Of a stretch of 33,360 bases of DNA, positions 1-7,172 are shown piece after piece (the first letter of the stretch is position 1; every line of letters begins with the position of its first letter). Below the pieces are notes generated by a model that searched no databases, was not told where the DNA came from, and was given only the letters and a program-made list of their open reading frames with translations. A program made the position numbers and the translations under genes. Where the stretch lies: NCBI GenBank assembly GCA_002718895.1, contig PBGD01000026.1:1-33360 (forward strand). The letters are read 5' to 3'. This stretch comes from Flavobacteriales bacterium. Lineage in GTDB: Bacteria; Bacteroidota; Bacteroidia; Flavobacteriales; TMED113.

Positions 1-432
1 CTCCTTGAATATCTATATAACCATCTAAACAATCCCCATTACAATCTGAATTAATAGCGGCATATTCACATGACTCATCATCTTCATTTGCTAACTCATC
101 ATAGTTACAAGCTACCGAATCTGTGCATCCTTCCACTATTAACACACATTCTCCTTGAATATCTATATAACCATCCAAACAATCTCCATTACAATCTGAA
201 TTAATTGCGGCATATTCACATGATCCATTATCAAAATTTGCATTAGGGTTAAAGTTACATGCATTAGAAACTGTACAACCTTCTATTATTAATTCACAAC
301 CATTACCAAAATCATAATAACCTTGTAAACAATCACCATCACAATCTTCATTCTCAAGTGGATAAAGACAAGAATCATCATCTATACTAGAAAATGAATC
401 ATAATTACAGGCACTAATATCTGTACAACCGA
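1..432 (-). repeat. Tandem 150-bp coding repeats (GCTD-type, 50 residues)
   Basis: Positions 1-74 and 151-224 are nearly identical (about three differences by eye), an exact period of 150 bases. A third, diverged unit lies at about 290-432. Each encodes a unit starting GCT[D/V] with the pattern C-N-[FY]-[ND]...D..SCEY followed by a second Cys-rich half (NSDCNGDCLDGYIDIQGEC). The array continues past the left edge, so the total copy number is unknown. Confidence 0.8.
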
Positions 433-1399
433 ACTCTCCTTCACAATCCAATGACCATATTGCATTACTATCTTTTCTATAAAAGCTATTAGTAGAGTTA
501 CCAATCAATGTATTTTCTTGTTGAGTGGCGTAGTACACATCTAAAACTTGAACACATTGTAAACTATTATTAAAACACCAAAGTTTTTCTATCAGTGTAT
601 TAGAAGAGATATCTAATTCAGAGAGATTATTGTCATTTACTGTTAATTCGACTAAAAGCAAGTTATTTGATATATCAATTTCATCTAAATCATTTGATGC
701 TAAATTCAATCTACTTAAATCTAAATTAGTTGAAACATCAATATTGTTTAAATTATTATTATATAAGTCCAAGTCAACTAATAAAGTATTATTAGATACA
801 TTAATATTAATTAACTCATTTCTTATTAAATAGAGAGTTTCTAAGACACCAATACCTCCAACATCAATAGAGGAAAGATTATTGTCACTAAGATCTAATT
901 CTTTAACACTAATATTAGCAGATAAATCAATTGATGAAATATAATTATTATTTAATTGAACAATTTCAAGTTCAGGATTTTGAGAAATATCAATAGAGGA
1001 AAGTTCATTAAGATTTGCATTTAAAGTAATTAAATTGTAATTACTAGATATATTTAAGATGACCAAATCATTATTTTGACAATATAATGTTTCAAGGTCT
1101 AAATTAGTAGAAAAATCTAGTGAGGTCAAATTATTATTTGAACAATTTAAACCAACAAGAGATGTGAAATCTTGAATACCTGTTAAATCATTAATTCCTA
1201 AATTATTTATAGCCATAAAAGTAATAGAACTTACACCATTAGTAAGAACATAGCTGTCATTATCTATACCATTATCACAATCTGGAAAAAATGTTTCTAA
1301 ATATGTTTCAAAGTTGTTATCTGGCACAAAAGTTAATTGCAATGAATCTTGTCCAAAAGAAATAAATGAAATAATTAAAAAAAGAAAAAGATATTTCAT
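1..1399 (-). CDS. Secreted leucine-rich-repeat surface protein with Cys-rich linker repeats (3' end outside the window)
   Basis: An uninterrupted frame runs from an ATG at 1399 down to the left edge, about 466 codons, with no stop. It starts with a signal peptide (MKYLFLFLIISFISFGQ, cut likely after GQ). A region of roughly residues 25-60 (VPDNNFETYLE type) opens a leucine-rich repeat domain, residues about 60-290. Its units of about 21 residues follow the pattern L-x-x-L-x-L/C-x-x-N-x-L-x-x-I/L-D-I/V-S, typical of the Bacteroidota LRR type seen in internalin/BspA-like surface proteins. From about residue 320 come 50-residue Cys-rich units beginning GCTD or GCTV and containing NSDCNGDCLDGY. 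Such proteins are usually exported and often end in a type IX sorting domain, which would lie outside the window. It is the last gene of the minus-strand run after the polymerase-like gene (37 nt gap). The ligand is unknown. Family call is firm; role is inference. Confidence 0.85.
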   Translation of the reverse strand, partial: MKYLFLFLIISFISFGQDSLQLTFVPDNNFETYLETFFPDCDNGIDNDSYVLTNGVSSITFMAINNLGINDLTGIQDFTSLVGLNCSNNNLTSLDFSTNLDLETLYCQNNDLVILNISSNYNLITLNANLNELSSIDISQNPELEIVQLNNNYISSIDLSANISVKELDLSDNNLSSIDVGGIGVLETLYLIRNELININVSNNTLLVDLDLYNNNLNNIDVSTNLDLSRLNLASNDLDEIDISNNLLLVELTVNDNNLSELDISSNTLIEKLWCFNNSLQCVQVLDVYYATQQENTLIGNSTNSFYRKDSNAIWSLDCEGEFGCTDISACNYDSFSSIDDDSCLYPLENEDCDGDCLQGYYDFGNGCELIIEGCTVSNACNFNPNANFDNGSCEYAAINSDCNGDCLDGYIDIQGECVLIVEGCTDSVACNYDELANEDDESCEYAAINSDCNGDCLDGYIDIQG

Positions 1400-1436
1400 A
1401 CAAGAGTAATTTTTAAACAAAGTAATACACTTAAAG

Positions 1437-2900
1437 TTACAATTTTTTGTGCTCAAAATTAGAAAATAGATCCTGGTTTTTGTTATAGAATAGATCTAAA
1501 GAAATAAGTATAGCAATAGAAATCCATACAGGAACCGCAGCTTTATCGGTATCTAAAAAATTATTAAAAAATCCATGTAAGAAATAACTTAAAAGTGAAA
1601 TTAACAATGTCAAAATCAAGGTTTTTTGTTGCTTATTTTCAGAATTATAATACATATTAATTCCTTTAACAATAACAAATATCACCATGGCAAGAAAAGA
1701 AATAAGTCCTAAAATTCCAGATTCAGATAAAGGTCCTAAGTATTCACTATGTGCATTTCCTCCCTGTCCAGTATTAGACCTAATTACAGTATAATATTTA
1801 AGTAACTGATATGGTGCATATTGAAATTGATAGGTCCCTGGTCCAAATCCATAAATTGGTTTATCATAGAACATATATAAAGCACAATGCCATCTGTTAA
1901 TTCGCTCAACATTTGAAGCATCAGTAGATATGTTGGAAATTGAGCCAACATGCTCAAATAAATTATCAGATGTATTTTGAGTATTTTTTTCTAAAAAATC
2001 TATTAAAGGATCTTGAGAAAACCATATAAAAAAAATGAGAATCAGTGGGCTTGAAAAAAGAACTCTTCTATCAATTTTAAATCTAATAATTAATGCCAAA
2101 ATCAAAGATATTATAAGGCTTAACCAAGCTGCCCTAGTAAATGAAAGGACAAAACCTATTAACATAATTAAAAAAATAGAAATAATTAAAAACCTAATTA
2201 TCCAATGATGATTTTTAATAAAAAGCAGCGTAAAAGTAAGAGGTAAAAAAAAAGCAATAATAGCACCATAAGAAGTATGATCTCTAAAGAAAGGAGACAT
2301 CATGTAATGAGCAGACTGTTTATCAAAATCATAACCAGAATGTTTAATTATTGTATATATGATAACTAATGATAATGGAATAATATAAAGTAAAATAAAA
2401 CGCTCAATCATCTTAGGTTCTTTAAAGAGTAAGGAGCCCATAAATATCAAAGGAAATATAAACCAAACCTTACTTAAGAAATATTTAATAGAAACTATCG
2501 GCATAGTGGAAGTTAAAGAAGTAATAAACATCCAAACTAAATATAGAAAAATATAGAAAACAATTGGGTGTTTTAAAATAGGTAAAAATAAATGTCTATT
2601 ATATATCATTTGTAAGATTGTTAAAATTAACAAACCAAATAACATAGGTTCAGTAGGAAGAGCCATTTCACTTAAACCAAAATCTGATATTTCTGACAAT
2701 GGGATTGATAATGGAGTTAAAAAGATAAGAGGATAAAATATATTTTTATAATCAAAAATAGCCAATAGTATAACGGATAAAATAACTGGCAAAATTAAAA
2801 TTGCATAGTTATCATCAATGGATAAGAATAAAAGTATTAGAAGATATAATACTGAGAAAAAACCAACTATAAATTGAGGTCTATTATTAATTTTTAACAT
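1437..2900 (-). CDS. O-antigen polymerase/ligase-like membrane protein (Wzy/WaaL superfamily)
   Basis: This is a 487-residue protein with about 11-12 hydrophobic segments and one large loop near residues 290-390. The loop holds the INRWHCALYMFYDKPIYGFG motif and then GGNAHSEYLGPLSESGILGL, the signature region of the Wzy_C / O-antigen ligase family. The family acts in the inner membrane: it joins undecaprenyl-linked repeat units into a polymer or transfers polymer to an acceptor. I chose the ATG at 2900, which overlaps the end of the upstream Wzz-like gene by 14 bases and gives a natural hydrophobic N-terminus (MLKINNRPQFIVGFF); a TTG at 2927 would add nine polar residues. It sits in one minus-strand run with the Wzz-like and flippase genes, which favours polymerase over ligase, but sequence alone cannot separate the two. 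Confidence 0.82.
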   Translation of the reverse strand: MLKINNRPQFIVGFFSVLYLLILLFLSIDDNYAILILPVILSVILLAIFDYKNIFYPLIFLTPLSIPLSEISDFGLSEMALPTEPMLFGLLILTILQMIYNRHLFLPILKHPIVFYIFLYLVWMFITSLTSTMPIVSIKYFLSKVWFIFPLIFMGSLLFKEPKMIERFILLYIIPLSLVIIYTIIKHSGYDFDKQSAHYMMSPFFRDHTSYGAIIAFFLPLTFTLLFIKNHHWIIRFLIISIFLIMLIGFVLSFTRAAWLSLIISLILALIIRFKIDRRVLFSSPLILIFFIWFSQDPLIDFLEKNTQNTSDNLFEHVGSISNISTDASNVERINRWHCALYMFYDKPIYGFGPGTYQFQYAPYQLLKYYTVIRSNTGQGGNAHSEYLGPLSESGILGLISFLAMVIFVIVKGINMYYNSENKQQKTLILTLLISLLSYFLHGFFNNFLDTDKAAVPVWISIAILISLDLFYNKNQDLFSNFEHKKL

Positions 2901-3870
2901 AATGTAAGATCCCTGATTCAAACACAATAAGAGAAATTAATGCCATCGACATTACTGAAATCAATGAACTCATAACAATAAGAGATCTTTGAGGATAAGA
3001 TTTCTTATCGGCTGGTGTAGCACGATTAATTACAAAAGTATTATTATAAGTATACTCTGCATCTAATCTTATTTTATCAACTGCTATTGAAATAGCAGAT
3101 AGCTCATCTTCTATTTTCCAAGTTTTTCTCAGTATATATTCCATGTCTCCTACATTCTCAGCAAATAAATTAAGTTCATTTTTAATTCTTCGAGCACCTG
3201 AAATATTATTTGCTGCCAATGCGATTGCATACTGTTCAGTTAATCTTTCAGTTTGCTGACCAACCTTAATCATCCCTAAGGCATGGTATTTTTTTAACGA
3301 ATCTTGAGCTATGTTTTTTTGCTGTGTTAAGATTTCTTTACGTCTTTCAAGTATCTCAATAGATTGATCCGCTCTTGTTGCTCGAATCCTAGTCATTGCC
3401 ATATCTATAAGATCCAAGAAATCATTAGCAATATCAGCAGCAATTTGTGGGTCTTTATCTAGAACAACAACTCTGATTGAATGGAATCTAGTTTTTTTAA
3501 ATTTAATATGTTTTTCGTAAGCCTTTTTGATTGCTGTTTTAGGGTAAGGGTTATCATCCTCAATTTCATAACGATCGAATAGGTTATATTTTTCAATCAC
3601 TTTGTATCTAATTTCATCACTACCCAGAACATCTAATAATTGTTCGGCTTCACCTTCTCCACCAAATTCTAAGGCAGTTTCTAAAGAAGTAGTAGCCGCA
3701 TTAGTAATAGTTGGATAAATAATAACAGAGGACTCAAATTTGTCTTCTATCATATATAATGAGAAAAGAGATGATGAAACAATTGTAATTATAAAAATTA
3801 TTAACAGAAGTGTTATATGTTTTTTTATAATACCTAATAACCAAAAAAGATCAAAATTATTTTTTTCCAT
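2887..3870 (-). CDS. Wzz-type polysaccharide chain-length determinant
   Basis: This 327-residue protein has one transmembrane segment at each end (about 18-40 and 298-318) and a periplasmic middle that is largely alpha-helical. A coiled-coil stretch rich in E, K and Q lies at about residues 165-250. Just before the second membrane helix is the Pro-containing motif ATPADKKSYPQRSL, typical of Wzz/Wzc-family co-polymerases. There is no C-terminal kinase domain, so it is the short Wzz type rather than a Wzc tyrosine kinase. The role is to set polymer length together with the Wzy-like protein encoded immediately downstream, whose start codon lies inside the end of this gene. Its start is 34 nt after the flippase stop, with a TAnnTTTG box between them. 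Confidence 0.85.
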   Translation of the reverse strand: MEKNNFDLFWLLGIIKKHITLLLIIFIITIVSSSLFSLYMIEDKFESSVIIYPTITNAATTSLETALEFGGEGEAEQLLDVLGSDEIRYKVIEKYNLFDRYEIEDDNPYPKTAIKKAYEKHIKFKKTRFHSIRVVVLDKDPQIAADIANDFLDLIDMAMTRIRATRADQSIEILERRKEILTQQKNIAQDSLKKYHALGMIKVGQQTERLTEQYAIALAANNISGARRIKNELNLFAENVGDMEYILRKTWKIEDELSAISIAVDKIRLDAEYTYNNTFVINRATPADKKSYPQRSLIVMSSLISVMSMALISLIVFESGILHYVKN

Positions 3871-3893
3871 AGATATATAAAATTTAATTGAGG

Positions 3894-3901
3894 CAAATAT
3901 A
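3894..3901 (-). promoter_or_regulatory. Candidate promoter -7 box for the wzz-like gene
   Basis: TATATTTG on the minus strand matches the Bacteroidota -7 consensus TAnnTTTG exactly. It ends 23 nt before the ATG at 3870, inside the short gap after the flippase stop. No clear TTG lies at the -33 distance, so it may be a chance match in AT-rich DNA. Confidence 0.33.
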
Positions 3902-3904
3902 ATG

Positions 3905-5347
3905 TTATTTTATTTCAGTACTAATTAATAAATGAAAATCCGATATTTTAACAAGTTTTGAAATAAATAACCAAATAAAACTAAAAGTTAAATAAAGTAA
4001 TAAATTCAAAATTGTAAATGAGTAAAAACATTTAAGAAAGAATGCAAAAAGAAAAAGACCAATTAAAAATATGAGTATTTGAGATAAAGTTTTTTTAAGA
4101 TTTAAATTAAAGAAATGACAGCATAATATAATTTGTGCAACACCAGTTAGAAATTGAGTAATTAGACTAGCAAAAGCAGAACCTAAAGCTTGATACTTTG
4201 GAATAAGTAAAATATTTAATGTTATATTGATAACAACACCAATTCCGGCAACTAAATTAAGATGATATAAATTTCCATTAGCAGTTAATAGAGTTCCAAA
4301 AATATAGGTTGATGAAACAAACAAAAAACATATCATTAAAACAGATAAAATTTTTGATGCTTCTTCTATATGAGCATCATATCGAAAGTCAATAATATTA
4401 TAATTAAATATGCAACAAAAAACAGCTAATGTTAAAACAAAACCCATCAATAATTTAAATGAAAAATTAACAATTTCAACAATAGATTGATTTAATTTAA
4501 TCATTCTAGAAAAAATTGGCAACAATAAAGCTGCAAATAAATAAGCTATCATATTAGATGCTTCAAAGAACCTATATGCCTGTGCATAAATGCCCGCTTG
4601 TAGTGACTGGTCATTCAACATTCTTTCAAGCATCACACTATCAATCCTATAATAGATTGTCATTAATAAAATTAATAATGCATAAGGAAAGCTTTGTTTC
4701 AAAATAACTAATGCAAATTTTGTGTTCCATTTAAAAGTAAATTTATTGGTTTTGCTAAAAACCAATAAAAAACACACTATAAGAGTTATAAAATATGCAA
4801 GAGTTTGAGAGTACACAAACCATTCAATTTGAAATGGTTGAGAAGTAATACCGCCCCATAACAACAAAGAACAAATAAGTATTAATAAAGTTCTATCTAA
4901 TATAGATATTAAACTATCTTGAAAAAATAAATGAAGACCTGAAAGATTTGATCTGATATATAGAATAAAAGCAACTAGTGACTGATTAATCGCCAGTATT
5001 ATCAGAAGCTTAATTTGGAGAGAATTATAACCTACCAAAATGGCTAATAATAAAGTAGCTATACAATAAATAATAACTAAAATTAGTCTAATTGTAATTA
5101 TACCAGAAAAGTGCTTATCTAACAACTGATGATGCTGAGCAATATTCTTGACATTAAAATTGGTAATTCCTAAATCTAGGATAATATTTAGAATAAATGA
5201 GAAATTTATTAAAGCAAAATAATTTCCATAAGCTTTAGCACCAACTTGATTAATTACTTCTGCATCAATTCCTAAAATATAGAAAGGTTTGATCAATAAA
5301 TTTAAAAAGATAACCAACACCAAATTGGTGATAAATTTTTTCTTCAT
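3905..5347 (-). CDS. Polysaccharide (oligosaccharide) flippase, Wzx/MATE-like
   Basis: This 480-residue, very hydrophobic protein has about 12-14 membrane segments. Its N-terminus (residues about 1-55) contains the LINFSFILNIILDLGITNFN pattern typical of the polysaccharide biosynthesis/Wzx family (MOP superfamily), with the usual YAQAYRFFEASNMIAYLF region mid-protein. It would move lipid-linked repeat units across the inner membrane for the Wzy-like and Wzz-like proteins encoded just downstream on the same strand. The ATG at 5347 is preferred; an in-frame TTG at 5356 would add only three residues. It is divergent from the glycosyltransferase at 5439. The sugar cargo cannot be read from the sequence. 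Confidence 0.88.
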   Translation of the reverse strand: MKKKFITNLVLVIFLNLLIKPFYILGIDAEVINQVGAKAYGNYFALINFSFILNIILDLGITNFNVKNIAQHHQLLDKHFSGIITIRLILVIIYCIATLLLAILVGYNSLQIKLLIILAINQSLVAFILYIRSNLSGLHLFFQDSLISILDRTLLILICSLLLWGGITSQPFQIEWFVYSQTLAYFITLIVCFLLVFSKTNKFTFKWNTKFALVILKQSFPYALLILLMTIYYRIDSVMLERMLNDQSLQAGIYAQAYRFFEASNMIAYLFAALLLPIFSRMIKLNQSIVEIVNFSFKLLMGFVLTLAVFCCIFNYNIIDFRYDAHIEEASKILSVLMICFLFVSSTYIFGTLLTANGNLYHLNLVAGIGVVINITLNILLIPKYQALGSAFASLITQFLTGVAQIILCCHFFNLNLKKTLSQILIFLIGLFLFAFFLKCFYSFTILNLLLYLTFSFIWLFISKLVKISDFHLLISTEIK

Positions 5348-5438
5348 GTAAACCAAAATGAATAATACTAATTTTAAGTTAATGTAAAATATCTAATTAA
5401 TATCTAAAATTAGTTCATAATTTAATTAAATTCATGAA

Positions 5439-6554
5439 ATGAAAATTGCAGTTAACACAAGATTATTAATTAAAAATCATCTAGATGGTATTGGGAGATT
5501 TAGCTTAGAAACTTTAAAAAGAATAACAAAAAATAATCCACAAATTGAATTTCACTTCATCTTTGACAGACAATTTTCAAAAGATTTTATTTTTTCTAAT
5601 AATATAATTCCACATATACTATATCCACCTACTCGTCATCCATTCCTTTGGTATATTTGGTTTGAATATAGATTACCTAATTTAATAAATAAAAAAATCA
5701 AACCTGATTTATTTTTATCTCCAGACGGTTTCCTATCTACTAGAATAAAGGCACCGTCAATAGCTGTAATTCATGATATTAATTTTGAACATCGCCCACA
5801 AGATTTAGCTTGGTTTCATAGTAAATTTTATAGGATTTATTTCAAAAAGTATGCTCAAATTGCAAAGCATATTGTGACTGTTTCTAAGTTCTCAAAAAAA
5901 GATATTGTCAAAACTTATGATATTAAAGAAAATAAAATTATTGTAGTATACAATGGTGTTTCAGAACAATTTAAACCAATAAGTGAAAGAGAAAAAAAAA
6001 TAATTAAAAAAAGAATTACTAACAATGTTGATTTCTTTCTATTTGTAGGCAGTTTGCATAAAAGAAAAAATATTAAAAATTTATTTTTAGCATTTGAAAT
6101 ATATAAACAAAATCATGGGGGAAATAAATTAGTAATCATTGGTAAAAGAAAATGGTGGGACAAGAAGACTGAAAATGTATTTAATTCTATGAAATATAAA
6201 AAAGATGTTATTTTTCTTGGTCAAGTTGACGAAAAAAAAATGCCTTTAATTTTAGCTTCAGCTAAAGCACTTTGCTTCGTGTCATTATTTGAAGGCTTCG
6301 GTCTACCCATTGTAGAAGCTATGAAGTCTGGTGTTCCAGTAATAACATCAAACACAAGCTCAATGCCTGAAATTGCAAAAGATGCTGCTATCATAGTAGA
6401 CCCTCATGATGTTGTTTCTATTTCAAAATCAATGTCAGAAATTGATCAGGACAATCAACTAAGAAAAAACCTAATCAATCTAGGTTTGAAAAGAAGTCAA
6501 ATATTTAATTGGGATTTGACTTCAGCTAAAATTGCAAAATTATTTGAGTTTTAA
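5439..6554 (+). CDS. GT4-family glycosyltransferase (GT-B fold)
   Basis: This 371-residue protein has the two-domain GT-B layout. The N-terminal domain starts MKIAVNTRLLIKNHLDGIGR and includes SIAVIHDINFEHRPQ. The C-terminal Rossmann domain starts near residue 200 (FLFVGSLHKRKNIKNL) and holds the E-x7-E motif in SLFEGFGLPIVEAMKSGVPV (about residues 280-300), which binds the nucleotide-sugar donor in family GT4. It has no signal peptide or membrane segment, so it acts on the cytoplasmic face. It is divergent from the flippase and probably adds one sugar of the exported glycan. It is the only transferase next to the export genes. Donor and acceptor are unknown. Confidence 0.9.
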   Translation: MKIAVNTRLLIKNHLDGIGRFSLETLKRITKNNPQIEFHFIFDRQFSKDFIFSNNIIPHILYPPTRHPFLWYIWFEYRLPNLINKKIKPDLFLSPDGFLSTRIKAPSIAVIHDINFEHRPQDLAWFHSKFYRIYFKKYAQIAKHIVTVSKFSKKDIVKTYDIKENKIIVVYNGVSEQFKPISEREKKIIKKRITNNVDFFLFVGSLHKRKNIKNLFLAFEIYKQNHGGNKLVIIGKRKWWDKKTENVFNSMKYKKDVIFLGQVDEKKMPLILASAKALCFVSLFEGFGLPIVEAMKSGVPVITSNTSSMPEIAKDAAIIVDPHDVVSISKSMSEIDQDNQLRKNLINLGLKRSQIFNWDLTSAKIAKLFEF

Positions 6555-6564
6555 TATACTTTAT

Positions 6565-7149
6565 ATGATACAATTTGAATTAAATAAATTAGTATGTGGG
6601 TGTGATGAAGCTGGAAGAGGATCTTTAGCTGGACCTGTTGTAGCAGGGGCCGTGATATTGCCAAATAATTTTAAGTGCACAAAAATAAATGATTCAAAAA
6701 AAATATCCGCGAATTTAAGAGAAGAGTTAAGTTATAAAATAAAAAAACAAAGTCTTTTTTGGAGTGTAGGAATAGTAAATAGTGATGAAATTGATAAAAT
6801 CAATATATTAAATGCTTCAATTAAAGCTATGCATTTAGCTATTAAAAAGATTGAAGAATTAAATACCTCAAAAAAAATTGGCATACTATTAATTGATGGA
6901 AATCAATTTCATAAATATTTAAACATTCCTCACAAATGTATTATCAAAGGAGATCAAAAATTTAAGTCAATTGCTGCTGCTTCAATTATTGCCAAAACAC
7001 ACCGAGACAAAATAATGAGAAAAATAGCTATACAACACTCTCATTATGAATGGGAGAAAAATAAGGGTTATCCTACTAAAAAACATAAGATGGCAATAAA
7101 AGAATTTGGTTTATCCAAATTTCATAGGAAAAGCTTCAAATTATTTTAA
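6565..7149 (+). CDS. rnhB: Ribonuclease HII
   Basis: This 194-residue enzyme cuts the RNA strand of RNA-DNA hybrids and removes misincorporated ribonucleotides. The N-terminal signature CDEAGRGSLAGPVVAGAVIL supplies Asp14, Glu15 and the Gly-Arg-Gly loop (17-19). DSKK follows at about 43-46, Asp111 is in LLIDGN, and Asp148 is in SIIAKTHRDKIM, completing the metal-binding acidic set. I chose the ATG at 6565, ten bases after the glycosyltransferase stop; an in-frame TTG at 6532 would overlap that gene and add eleven unconserved residues. Length is normal for the family. It is followed after 23 nt by a lipoprotein gene on the same strand. Confidence 0.96.
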   Translation: MIQFELNKLVCGCDEAGRGSLAGPVVAGAVILPNNFKCTKINDSKKISANLREELSYKIKKQSLFWSVGIVNSDEIDKINILNASIKAMHLAIKKIEELNTSKKIGILLIDGNQFHKYLNIPHKCIIKGDQKFKSIAAASIIAKTHRDKIMRKIAIQHSHYEWEKNKGYPTKKHKMAIKEFGLSKFHRKSFKLF

Positions 7150-7172
7150 CGACAATAGATTAAATTTGTAAA

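Noticed and set aside
630-833. Plus-strand open frame of 67 codons
   Set aside because: It lies opposite the LRR repeats of the minus-strand surface protein; low-complexity Ser/Lys/Leu translation is a mirror of the repeat.
6532-6564. Longer RNase HII start (TTG at 6532)
   Set aside because: It would overlap the glycosyltransferase and add residues not found in the family; ATG 6565 fits.
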